Assembly (NCBI RefSeq): GCF_010093815.1
Contig: NW_022985551.1
Coordinates: 2,119,087 to 2,183,086 of the forward strand
Origin: Pseudovirgaria hyperparasitica
Taxonomy: Eukaryota; Ascomycota; Dothideomycetes; Acrospermales; Acrospermaceae
Reading direction: 5' to 3'
DNA: 64,000 bases
Shown here: positions 44,838-55,344 of the stretch, piece by piece
Layout: each line of letters begins with the position of its first letter
How positions within the stretch are numbered: the stretch's first letter is position 1
Notes under the pieces: generated by a model
Databases searched by the model: none
The model's input: the letters and a program-made list of their open reading frames with translations, nothing else
What the model was told of the DNA's origin: nothing
Made by a program: the position numbers and the translations under genes

Positions 44838-47800
44838 TCAGCTGGGTCTTTTGAAATGTTCAACGCTCAAAGTGGGTGTTTCCACCCAACTATTCGTGGG
44901 GACTCCTTCATGCTTTCTCCTTTCAAAGAAGTTCTGGCACTCGTTCACGACCATGGACCATTCTGCCAATGCACGCCCAGCATATTTAGAAGACGAGGCT
45001 GCAGCGCCTTCAGGCTTCCTGCTCCGGACTGTCGGGAGCATCCTGCCATGATCAATAAGATACTGCTGAGCGGGTCCGGGGAGGCGAGGCGCATAGAGAC
45101 GCATATTGTTGACGATCTGTAGTCGCTTATCTTGCCACTCGAGCGAAAATCTGAAGCAATAACTTCGATGTGTAGGAACAGAGGTCGTCGTTGTCGTTGT
45201 AGTAGTAGCCGACTGACTGAAAGTAGGTGTTGTTGACCCAGAGGTCTTGGCAGAAGTCCTTTCTTTTGAGCTAGGACTTCTGGACTTCGATCTAGGTGAA
45301 GACGGCATACCTATCAAACTCTTGAACAGATTCCATGGTTTCTTGGTTTTCTCTTCAGTGCTTTGGCCATAGTCGGATGAGGCGTCTGACATTGAAGATG
45401 ATGGACGCGTCTCAATGTCCTGTAGTACAGAGTCGCTCTTCTGTATGCTGGAGTGAGGACTGACTATTCCGTCAAATGAAAGAAAACTGCCGGCAGGGCT
45501 GTGAACAGGCGCATCCGTTCGGATGATGAGGAGACGGCGTCCTGGAGCGGGAGGACAAGGTATGGTAGATGGTGGTACGCTTTCCGCGCGCTGGGCTCTT
45601 TCTCTTATGAACAGGAAATGAGACCAAATGCCGCGAAGCTGATCCAAGAGTCTGTCGAAGATGATTCTAGTGAGAACGTTAGCATAGCCATGATTGAACG
45701 CAGTTTTTTAACATACATGTCTCCGTCGCTTGGATCTCCATCGAATCTTGCAACACGCCAGCAGAGTAAGCGCATGTAGTATGATCGAACCATAGGACAC
45801 CAGTGATTGAATCTGCTTTCAAAAAAGTCGGGATCGAGCAAAAAGTCCAGGCATGTATCCGTCTTGCGGTCTGGATCTGCGATTATGGAATTCCACGTGG
45901 AATACAGGAAAGAGTATAACCTGATCTCAGTGGCAGTGTTGTGACTCTCAGCCATCTTTCTGCATACGGAGAGCCAGAATGGCCAATCCAAGATGAGAGT
46001 CTTGGAACTTTGCTCGTATCGAACGATGATACCGACTACCTCTTCTAAAAAGTCACATAGCATGTATGATGCATTATGGTCATAAAGTGAAACTTTGCGC
46101 GCACTAGCCTTCAACAGTTGACAAAACAGTTCGGCAAACATTGGTCGTACGTTGGTGACGTTTGCAGTTCTTTCCGAGAGTATATCTCTCAGAAGCATAA
46201 TGAGCCGATTCTCAGCCATCAGACGAGTTGCATTCGTCGGTCCGATCGGAACAGGCGCTGCGGCAGCGTCTGGATCGCCTTGTAGCACATCGTCGAAGGT
46301 AATTGTGGATGGTCCATTGACCGTGTCGTCTCCAACCGAAGCGTTAGCATGGCGATGAATGGTGGCATCCAGGTTTGCCAGTATCTGCGTATGCACCATT
46401 AGAACACCAGGGGCGCAAAGCTTCTCCAGATTGGTCGTATCGGGCGGCAGAAATTCGTTTGTGAGCACATGGAAGTACTTGACGAAAACGTAAAAAAGAT
46501 CGCTCTCTGTTCCATACCACCGTTTCGTCCATGGCCCGTGCCAATCCAAGTGTGCTGCGCCCAGCGGAAGCTGGCACGGCTTCCTCAGCTCTTGACATAT
46601 CTGTCTGAATGACGAGACCTTCAGGGAATGGAGATTAGGGGGGAAAAATGCCAAAATGGTCTTAGCTGTGCGTTCAAACTTTTCCAACCTTGGTGCCCCG
46701 TTCTCTTCCATGACACGTCGCATGACGTCCGGCGAGGGGTTCCATAGGCGAATGAGCATGTCAGCAATGCCTGGGCAGAAGAAAAATGCATACGCGCAGG
46801 TCTTTCCACAAAATGAGACCAAGCTGGCAGGAGCGTTTCGGAGGGACATTTTCGCAATGACAAAAGACATCTGTGACATGATGTTCTGCGTAAATATATT
46901 CCGGACGTTGTGCTGCACGGATTCGATTAAGAAATCGGAGTTCGTTGAGGAAAGAGATGTGGTCGATTTGGTTTGTGGCGCTGGCGTCATGAGACCGCTG
47001 TTTGTAATTGGGCTGAAGGGAGATGGGCGTAGTCTCCACTCAGGTCTCTCCATTATTCCACTGACTGCTTCCAGTATGGCCGGTCGGTCTGTACCGGAAA
47101 TTGATTGGTTATTTCGCCCAGCAAGCATCTCCAATAGACCAGTCCACCACTTATTTAGTATGTTCGCACGCCTGTCTAAATCTTCGGCTCGAAGTTTGTG
47201 ATTTGATGCATGTTCAGCATATGTACGAAGAAACGGAGTCAATGTGGAGCGGACGACATTGGTTTTCAGTGCAATAGATTTCGATTGGAACCTGTACCTG
47301 TAAGAGAAAGTTCTGAGGGCCACACTTCGAACTTACTTTTGGTAGTCGCCATCTAGTGTTCTGAACACTGTCCAGAGTTCATCCTTTTTTCTCTGCGGCT
47401 CCCCTTTGATGTTGGAAGCCCTCAGGCGGTCAGAAGAACGTTGTCTAGGTAGAGATGGAACGCGGTCTGTGGGTGAAAGATGCTCCTTGATCGGCGAGTT
47501 AGACGTTGTCGGTAATCGGTCAGTGGAGAATGATATTGGTAGTTGAGGAACAGCAGGTACATCTCGGGCTTGGCTCTGTCTTTCTGGCGATATGTTATCC
47601 GTCGTACGGCTGCGTATCAGCATGCTTGATGGCCGTGGTATCGATTTCAGCAAAGTTCGTTTGTTTGGTACATGTTCTCCGATTACTCCCTCCTCATTAT
47701 TCGCCAGACCCTTGTCCCTTTCACGAGATCGACCTATCATGGACATTCGGCGGCCAGCGCCAAGGGTCCAGCTGCGACTCCTCTGATCTTCCGAGAGCTT

Positions 47801-48430
47801 TCTCGGCGACGTCTCATCTTCAGTATGAGTACCCGAAGCCTGATCGCCGTTGGCGATGTCTCTCTCACTGTTATTTGTTGGCGCGCTGGAGCCAGTCTCC
47901 CTCGTCGTGTCAGCCGGGGCTTGAGGCATCCATGACTTGCGTCGCAATCTTGATCCTGGGCGTGATGCTGATCTTGAGCTTCCGCTATCAGTGCTGGGTC
48001 GAGATTGGCGCTGTTCCGGTTCGTCTTGAGATTTATTCCAGCCTAACAACCTAGAGACAGTGTTTTTCGTACTCTTTCGAGGCGACGACGACAGACTAGG
48101 TTTTATTTCGAGAGGCAGCGAAGGTTCGGAATCCGGACCGGTAGAGGATGACGAAGAATCCCCGTCTCCGGTGGTGGTGCTGGAAGCAGCAAGGTCATCT
48201 TCTGTGATAGTGCCCTTCAATTCCAGAATCTTGTTGTCTTCAAACAATGACTCTTTCGCCTTTGCGAAATACGTGTAACTTGCAGTTCGTGGTAGGATAT
48301 CAGTATCGGATTTGCGTGGAGATGTAGACGCCACTGCATCCTTATCCGAGTGCTCGCTCTCTTCTCGGATAGTGCGGTTCGATGTAAAGGCGCTGGGAGA
48401 GACTCTCGTAGTCGACATCTGCGATGGCAT
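44838..48430 (-). CDS. DUF1765/UPF0592 family protein
   Basis: Three exons (47337-48430, 45717-47291, 44838-45666) give 1165 residues. The first ~350 residues are Ser-rich, charged and probably disordered, with many likely phosphosites and SRSRERD-like basic patches. The conserved DUF1765 body follows in exon 2: FQSKSIALKTNVVRSTLTPF, ILNKWWTGLLEMLAGRN, LPLGAAHLDWHGPWTKRW, YFHVLTNEFLPPD and RFNHWCPMVRSYYMRLLCWR. The end (IIFDRLLDQLRGIWSHFLFI, CFRFSLEWQDKRLQIVNNMR) also matches these fungal proteins, some annotated as UPF0592 membrane proteins. No biochemical function is known to me. Intron 2 is 50 bp. Intron 1 is 45 bp as joined here, but a second acceptor six bases upstream makes 39 bp. The start at 48430 has another Met four codons on. 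Confidence 0.87.
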
Positions 48431-50499
48431 AGCGAGCGTAAAGTATATCGATTGCCCTGCGAGTCGAGTGCATGCAAGAGGTATAAGCTACCTCGTGTTC
48501 TCCATGCCTTGTCAGGCGGCTCTCTTCAGCGATAATGGAACACTTCAGACAGGATACATGCGGTGCAATGAGGGACGACCCTCAGATGTATGGAGCAGGA
48601 AGGACAGGCCACGAAGCGTCGCAGAGGCTCGTGGCAAAGCCGGTTGAACGGCCGTGGCCGTGGCTATGGAGGTATGGAGGGCCGAAGGCGGCTAGCGAAA
48701 GTATATGTACAAAGAGATGACGATTCGGCAATCACACGAAGGTATGGGCAGATTGAACAGAAAGTTGAGTAGATTCTAAACGACAGTGAGGGGGAAAGCA
48801 AGTGAATGGGTATAGAAAAGAGACACGGCGCGAGGTTTGAACAGCAGCAGGAGGCTGACGTCCCCACCTTTTGATGAGAGTTTCAACGCCAATGCCAATA
48901 TCCCATCCATGGCACGTTAGATCCAAGACCAGGGTAGTACCCACGCGGGCGCACATACATCCCTCTAGACTCCATAGCAACGTTTACTGATACACAGCAG
49001 CATGCACTGCCTGGGTATTAGTGCCTATTCTTCGGGCATGGCGGCTCCGGTACCGTCATCGCCGTCACTCCGGTCATATCCCATCCGATTCTAGTTAATA
49101 GATCGATAGCTAAAAATGGCTTGCCAATTCAACATGTCTAGCTGGCGATCTCCTATAGTAATTACTCATTCAACCATTTTCACAAAACTCATGCTAACTA
49201 GCTAATACCCTAAGTACGGAGTAGTGAAAGCTCAGAACACCAAGCCCTCCCAGGACTTGTCTGCCTCCTGTCCGACATATCGTCTACGTTCTCTAGCGCC
49301 TTACTGGGTAGCACCCATACCAACGTCTCTTACCGTTCGTGATGTTCCAATTGTCTTCTGCGTGCTGCAGGGCCTAATTATAAAGCTTTTCTGTTGCCGC
49401 TCGGCCCTCCCGGAACAAGTCTGGTGAACTTTAACTTCTAATTACACTCTGACTGAGAGATGGGCTAGAATCGTCATGGTCTGGACCACAAACGAAGTCT
49501 GCATCTGAGTCGGTCTGAACGGTGAGGAAATGATACACCGAGTCGTGCCTGTGCCGGTCCTGCTGCTGTTCTTTGGCTATGCTTCTAGCCTCCATACGAA
49601 ATGGTTTTCTTCTATCACAAACCTAGTATGTGGGAATGATTCGAATGCAAGACATATGCCTGAAACTACAAGCTTGTCTGCACGTTCTCGTTAGATGTCA
49701 CCATTATATATGAGGGAACCCCTTTTGGATCCCCGCAGGAAGCCCCGGTATTACAATCTCACCCTTATCGCACGTGTAGAGTAACGCCATTCACGCCTCA
49801 GCACTTATATTCATGTCACGATACAATCCATCACTAAACGCGACGTGTCGTGGTGGCACCTTTATTAGTAGCCGAGCGATCATGAACAGTCCCAAAACTG
49901 ATTATCAGAAGAATGAACAAACTACAAAAGAACAATGAGGCCATTGGTTCAACCTAAGTCCTGTCTTCGAGGCTAGACGATTTCAAACACTTCCAGATAA
50001 CATGCATTTGTGCGCACCATGTACGCAGCCGGATCATGCTAATGCTGTGTATCTAATGGCTCCACGTTTCGGAAACCTCGCAAATGCCGTTAAGCTTCCG
50101 ACCGGGCCAAGGTTCATGCGCACAATACTTAGTCCATACTAGATAGCTTCTGTAGACCTGTATTTGACCAAGGAAAGTGGTAACTTTCTCCCTGTCTGAA
50201 GGTGCTTGTGCGAATGACAGCACTGATGCTCAAGCAGACCGCGTCCATCACTCTACTCGTCATGCCTATTGACGAACACGTAAGGAAGTTAGATGAATAT
50301 GTTTCATAGATGCTATTTTATCTCTCGGATTTTGATTCAAATGCTAGACGAAGATACGAATGGATGACAGCCTGTTGGTGAGTGGCAGGTCGCTACTGTG
50401 AGTGACGGTATCTGGGTTTGAGCGCAAACGCTTTGATGCTTCTATTGACACAACATATAATAGGATTTTACAGGGCCGATATGATGTGACGGTTGTCAT
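48431..50499. other. Two-kilobase gene-poor region between the DUF1765 gene and ATP14
   Basis: This is the longest gap in the window (2069 bp). It holds the DUF1765 promoter on its left and the ATP14 3' end on its right, both genes being leftward. Frames of 60-110 codons near 48312-48980 are shadows or chance. A taagtacggagtagtg word at about 49212-49227 resembles short TACGGAGTA motifs common in filamentous fungal genomes. I found no tRNA, repeat array or coding exon. Confidence 0.4.
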
Positions 50500-50988
50500 C
50501 TAATGATGAGCTTCCTCCTCTTCCGGCTCCTCTTCGAACCAATCCTCCTCAACTGGTGCGGCTCCACCCTCTGTTGAAGCAGCACCTTCCACTTCGACTT
50601 GCTGTGTCTCGTAGTCCTTTAGCTCATTTGCAATATTGCTCTCTTCTGGTGATGCAGGTGCCTTCGGGATGGAAAATTTCTGAACGTGACCCTCGGCATC
50701 GGAAGCTTTGACTTGGGGGATCTTGTAGCTCTTCAATTCGCGAAGGTACAAGTCTTGAACGAGATCGGCTATGACCAGATTATTGTTAGATGGCGAAATA
50801 TAGAACGGTATGGTTTAACGATGTCGTACCTTGTCGAACAGCTGTGGGAGTGATGAAAGTGCGTCGGAGGGCGGGTTGCTGTCGCGCAACACGGAGGAGC
50901 GATGTCCTCTACATTCGTCATTAGCTACGGCGGAGCCATCAAAGATTTCCAATCTTACCGAAGCCCGGAGAGGAATTGACGACAACAT
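50500..50988 (-). CDS. ATP14: ATP synthase subunit h (ATP14), F1Fo peripheral stalk
   Basis: Subunit h sits in the peripheral stalk of mitochondrial F1Fo ATP synthase. Three exons (50959-50988, 50830-50908, 50500-50768) with introns of 50 and 61 bp give 125 residues. The first 30-bp exon codes MLSSIPLRAS, followed by RTSLLRVARQQPALRRTFI, a mitochondrial presequence rich in Arg and without acids. The mature protein begins near ADLVQDLYLRELKSYKIP, the strongest family block, then QVKASDAEGHVQKFSIPKAP and an acidic C-terminus ending DWFEEEPEEEEAHH. The acidic end and the size match yeast Atp14 (124). Both joints keep the phase. It is divergent from the TFIIB gene. Confidence 0.94.
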
Positions 50989-51729
50989 GGTGAATATAGG
51001 ATGTGAGGGAACGCAGCCGGCCAATTGGTTGATGCAAGCTTGCAGCTCCTGAGAGGGTAATAAGGTAGAGATGGTGAGGAATCTGAGTCCCCAGGCGCTA
51101 GCTTATTTCGGGTCTCGCAATTCCTGCGCACCTCAGGTGTAAAACTTCCAAGTTAGGCTGCAAGGCTGCACTATCCCGGCCCGACGTGTTACCGACGTGG
51201 TTATGAGTCTCTGCCTCTATGTCACGCACGCTCACTCTCCTCACCTTCTTCCTACATCCTCTCTCTTCTTCACCAACACACTTCGACGCCGCGTGACCTT
51301 AATCCACTTTCAAATCGTGAGAGCTTTCGGAATTCACACAAGACACTTGCCTGGACGACCGCTCTGCTAGCCTGTCAGACTCTTCTGAACGCTTGCGGAC
51401 GCCTTTACTGGTTTCACCGGTCAGACCAACGCAAACTCTCTTGGACTTCCCACGTCTCACTCTGCAAACGCGCTCGCGCAGAACTGTGCTGGTCACTATT
51501 TCTGTTTCTCTCAAAACGCTTTTTCGCGAAACCAAGCGCCTCGTGAGGCCCAGCGAAGAGCTGTTTGCGAAGCGGTCCTACACACCGCGATCAAACCCAC
51601 CACTCGTTTTACGCAACCGCCAAACTGCACTCTCCACTCTTCATCCGTGTCTTAGTTAGAAAATACGGCTTACACAAGTCGTCTAGAGGAGTAAAAAAAC
51701 GTGCACAAAGAAACTTTCGCAAGCCATTG
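50989..51729. promoter_or_regulatory. Divergent region ATP14/TFIIB with long pyrimidine-rich leader
   Basis: This 741-bp region is notably C/T-rich from 51220 to 51720 ahead of the TFIIB ATG, as is common in strong fungal promoters and leaders. A 56-codon ATG frame at 51202-51372 could act as an upstream ORF if transcription starts early. The TFIIB frame is open from 51565 without an ATG. Confidence 0.45.
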
Positions 51730-52815
51730 ATGACCGTGCCAAATTCCACAATGAATCTATCCCCGGGTCAAGTCGCCGTGGAAGCACCGCAGGCGGCACC
51801 TCTGGGATGGCAAGAAAATCTGAACATTCACCTGATTTGTAAAGAGTGTCGAGAGGTTCCTCCCAACCTGGTCGAGGAATTCGCGTCCGGCGATACAGTC
51901 TGCGGTTCTTGCGGCCTGGTCCTTACTCAACATCTGGTCGATACACGCTCCGAGTGGCGGACGTTCTCTAACGATGACCAAGGCAACGACGATCCCTCCC
52001 GTGTCGGAGATGCCGCAAATCCCCTACTCCACGGCTCTCAACTTCAGACCAGCATTGGCTTTGGAGATGGCTCCCGTGCTGCCAGGGATCTGAATCGTGC
52101 CCAGGGCAAGAGTACTTTGGACAAGACCAACAAGAGCTTGATGGCAGCATACAAGCAGATTGGCACTCTCTGTGACTTCTATCACATGGGTTCGCACATT
52201 GCAGACACCGCTAAGCATCTGTACAAGATGACGGAGGATGCGCGACTGTTCAAAGGTAAATCGACCGATGCTGTCATTGCCGGGTGCATCTTCATCGCTT
52301 GTCGTCAGAATAAAGCCCCTCGTACGTTCCGTGAGATCTATGCCCTGACCAAGGTGTCGAAGAGAGAAATTGGTCGCACTTTCAAGACTCTGGAGAAGTT
52401 TCTTCAGGTTAACAAGAATACTTCTAACGAGGTCACTGCGGGCGGTCTCGTCGTCGGCGCAGCTAAGATTCACGCGAACGAGTCTACCAAGCCTGAAGAA
52501 CTGGCCCGTCGCTACTGTAACCAGTTACGACTTTCTGATGAGATTGGCGCTATAACTCACGATCTGTGCATCCGCACAAATGACCAAGGCTACATTGCTG
52601 GCCGCTCCCCTCTATCTGTTGCCGCGGCTTGCATTTACATGGTGTCGTTCTTGATGGGCAAAGGGAAGACACCGAAAGATATCTCGAATGTGGTTAATGT
52701 CAGTGATGGTACAATACGCACTTCGTATAAGCTCCTACTACCACACAAAGATGCGCTCATTGATCCCAAGTGGATTGCTCGCGGCGGTGACATGAAAAGA
52801 CTTCCTGCTAGCTAG
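51730..52815 (+). CDS. SUA7: Transcription initiation factor TFIIB
   Basis: TFIIB bridges TBP-bound promoter DNA and RNA polymerase II and sets the start site. This intronless protein has 361 residues. The N-terminal zinc ribbon is HLICKECREVPPNLVEEF with DTVCGSCGLVLTQH (two CxxC pairs). The B-reader/B-finger block RSEWRTFSNDD follows. Two cyclin-like repeats come next: the first with CDFYHMGSHIADTAKHLYK and AGCIFIACRQNKAPRTFREI, the second with YCNQLRLSDEIGAITHDLC, RSPLSVAAACIYMVSFLMG and KDISNVVNVSDGTIRTSYK. A second Met eight codons later (MNLSPGQ) could also start the protein. An open frame before 51730 lacks ATG. Confidence 0.96.
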   Translation: MTVPNSTMNLSPGQVAVEAPQAAPLGWQENLNIHLICKECREVPPNLVEEFASGDTVCGSCGLVLTQHLVDTRSEWRTFSNDDQGNDDPSRVGDAANPLLHGSQLQTSIGFGDGSRAARDLNRAQGKSTLDKTNKSLMAAYKQIGTLCDFYHMGSHIADTAKHLYKMTEDARLFKGKSTDAVIAGCIFIACRQNKAPRTFREIYALTKVSKREIGRTFKTLEKFLQVNKNTSNEVTAGGLVVGAAKIHANESTKPEELARRYCNQLRLSDEIGAITHDLCIRTNDQGYIAGRSPLSVAAACIYMVSFLMGKGKTPKDISNVVNVSDGTIRTSYKLLLPHKDALIDPKWIARGGDMKRLPAS

Positions 52816-53857
52816 CAGGCTATCCTCGTCGACTGAATCGTCTACCCTCCTTGCGGACCTTGACTTATCGAGACGACATCAATCGTATAATCGATCATCT
52901 TTGCGCTCCAGATCCTCACTTTATTCTGGTTAGGCGTCATCTCAGAGGCACCTTCGACTATTTTCTGCGTTGCAACCGTTCACCGACCTTGAATTACGGT
53001 TTAGTATTGGTTGGCAGAGCATACTTTTGCCACTATTGACCACTCGTCAACCCCCTTCCCCGCTTGGCATAATAAACACCGCCATTACCTCGCGTTCATA
53101 GGCTTAATTGACCTTGGCGTTGGTAGCACACTGAAGAATGGAATCTGAAGACAGTGTGATCTCAGCTTTGGCGGGCAGCTCTGTTCTGGCGTTATCACTT
53201 CTTTCTCACTTATTTGCTTTATAGACCTGCACTCTATCTTGTCAAAATGCGAGGCGGATTCGCACGTAGTGCGGACAGATTCGTGGATGTTATAAGCTAG
53301 CTGACTTAAACCCCAGAAAATACAGAAAATGGTGTGAGGAGACGTGTGCGGGCTTTGCTGTCTTTTCCGGACGGTGATCTGTGATACGATTTGAATCTCC
53401 TATGCACTGTGCACCTTCAGCATGAGGTATCATGCACTGACAATGTCCATGTGGGAATCGCTCTACGAATCTACACTACCGGTACTATATAATATAATCC
53501 TAATATCAACTGCTGCGAACCCTTCACAGCAAATACATGCCACTATTCATCTTGGTCTTCTACATCATCGAAGCGAACTCCGTGCTGTACAGTGGCCAGC
53601 CTCTCCAACACCATCCGAATCATATAGACTGTGACTATCATCCACTCCCATTATTGCAAACCATGCTGCTCCCCAGTCCCCCTCAACCATACCGCCACAA
53701 GCAAGCCCACCGCCCTCCCCGGCACCACGAACGAGCTCCAGCGCAGCACCACCATCGCACCTACCCGTTCTGGCCGTCGCGTCCTCATCTTCGTCCTCCT
53801 CCTGAGCCCAACGTCCAGCACCGCTATCCACAGAAGGCGTCACTATAAACCCTAACC
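52816..53857. other. Convergent spacer between TFIIB and the PPPPY-tailed gene
   Basis: This 1042-bp region lies between two 3' ends. Frames at 53422-53855 on + are Pro/His-rich and are probably chance products of a C-rich strand, partly antisense to the next gene. Nothing else was recognised. Confidence 0.4.
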
Positions 53858-54733
53858 CTAAGCACCTCCACGCCGCATCGGGTCGTATCGCGAATAAGGG
53901 GGCGGCGGATCGTGCATGTCATCCCCAGACTGTGGTCTGTGCGTGTACGTGCCTGTATACGGATATGTGCACGCTGCTCCCGCACCAACAGGAGGAGAAG
54001 GAGAAGGAGAAAAGCAAGGGTACGAAGAAGAACGCGCTGGACCAGCCTGCGCATACCGCGACGCGCCGTACGCATACGCAGTGGCGTCCGTCCCCACACC
54101 CCTTGCCGTCGAAGATGCAAATACCCGTCGCCGCAACGCAGTCTGGGCATTATAATTATACTCGACGGGCGCCGACCCGGGCGCTTGCAACCTAGATGCG
54201 AGGACAGCACGTACGACATTGCGGACCTGTGCTGCGAGCGCCCTGTTGCTGCGTTCGCGGAAGCGCTCTGAGAGCTCGAGCTCGAGGTCGGCGATGCAGT
54301 CTGTTGCTTTGAGGATGGTGGCTTGGATGTGAGTGTGGGGCGGCAGGGGCATGGTTGGGTTTGCGTAGTCGAGGGACCAGTGTTCGAGGGCGGAGACGGC
54401 GCGGTGGGCGTCGAGGTGGGATTCTGGGAGGGCGTAGATGTCGTGTTTTGCGTGGGGAGGGGAGAGGGAGGTGAGGGATGTGGATAGGTTGGTGAGGTGG
54501 CGGCGGAGGGCTTTGGAGATGCTTGGCAGGGAGGTGCGGTAGATGTCGTTTGGGAGTCGGTGACGGTGTCGGGAGACTGGGGCTGTTGGTCTTGGATGAG
54601 TGGCTGGGTTGGAGCGGCTGCATTTGGGACATGGGAATCTGTGTATTGCGCGGATGGTGCAGTTTCCGAGTCTTGAGGTACGGCGGTCGACGTGTCCACA
54701 TACGAATGCGTTGACGGATCCCTTGGATGGCAT
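53858..54733 (-). CDS. Orphan protein with Cys/His N-terminus and PPPPY-containing tail
   Basis: This single-exon frame gives 291 residues from MPSKGSVNAFVCGHVDRRTS. The N-terminal ~40 residues hold a possible metal site (FVCGHVDRRTSRLGNC, HRFPCPKC), a pattern found in small Pezizomycotina families of unknown function. A central helical region spans about residues 70-200 (LPSISKALRRHLTNLSTSLT, AHRAVSALEHWSLDYANP, CIADLELELSERFRERSNRA, QVRNVVRAVLASRL). The C-terminal ~90 residues are rich in Tyr, Ala, Ser and Pro, ending DDMHDPPPPYSRYDPM, which includes a PPxY motif of the sort bound by WW domains. Overlapping frames on both strands are long because of composition; this one is chosen for its helical core and clean start. 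I know no function. Confidence 0.6.
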   Translation of the reverse strand: MPSKGSVNAFVCGHVDRRTSRLGNCTIRAIHRFPCPKCSRSNPATHPRPTAPVSRHRHRLPNDIYRTSLPSISKALRRHLTNLSTSLTSLSPPHAKHDIYALPESHLDAHRAVSALEHWSLDYANPTMPLPPHTHIQATILKATDCIADLELELSERFRERSNRALAAQVRNVVRAVLASRLQAPGSAPVEYNYNAQTALRRRVFASSTARGVGTDATAYAYGASRYAQAGPARSSSYPCFSPSPSPPVGAGAACTYPYTGTYTHRPQSGDDMHDPPPPYSRYDPMRRGGA

Positions 54734-55344
54734 CTTGAGGTGGGTAAGTATATATCGGGGGGTCTGGAGTCGGGACTCGGTTTCTCTGGGCGAAATGAAG
54801 ATGGCGGTCAATGATGGGTGTCAAAGGCCAGTGCCAGTCGAGCCCCAATATATGGGATGTGGAACGTTCAACACACGGATCGCCTTGTAACTAGAAGTCA
54901 CAGGGTGTGAGGGAGCAGGGCTTTAAAGATAGGTGTTGGCCTTGCACAATGCTGAACGGGGATGTATTCATTGATGATAGGTCCGGGGGTAGAGCAATGT
55001 GCAGTAGGCGGAACATGGAGTTTTATGAACAGTGTGGCGAGAAATGTCAAGCGTGACTATGCTATTTGACCTCTCCCATAATGTATTGCGGTCGACCAGA
55101 GTTGGTTGATAATAATGTAAGAAGCTAGGCGCCCATCAGGCTCGTACTCCATCAGTGTTCACCCAGGATACCAATACGAAGTCCTTAACCGAGGCCGGCG
55201 AGCTTTCCGGTCTTGCATAGCCAAGTTGTGAAGCGATCTTCACATGCTTGATTTCACTGGGTATCGACCAAGGGCAGAGTATGGGAATCGACAGATCGAG
55301 ATTGACTGCACGATCATATCGAAGTTATGTGGACGTTGCTCAGA
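54734..55344. other. Spacer between galactokinase 3' end and the orphan gene
   Basis: This 611-bp region separates two leftward genes. It should hold the orphan's promoter; a CCCC-rich/GTGGGG patch lies close to its ATG. No gene or repeat was seen. Confidence 0.4.

Noticed and set aside
51565-51729. N-terminal extension of TFIIB
   Set aside because: The frame is open but has no ATG, and TFIIB proteins begin shortly before the zinc ribbon.
53824-54848. Two other long minus-strand frames overlapping the PPPPY-tailed gene
   Set aside because: They are Pro/Thr/Ser low complexity from a C-rich strand and lack the helical core; only one frame can be the main gene.
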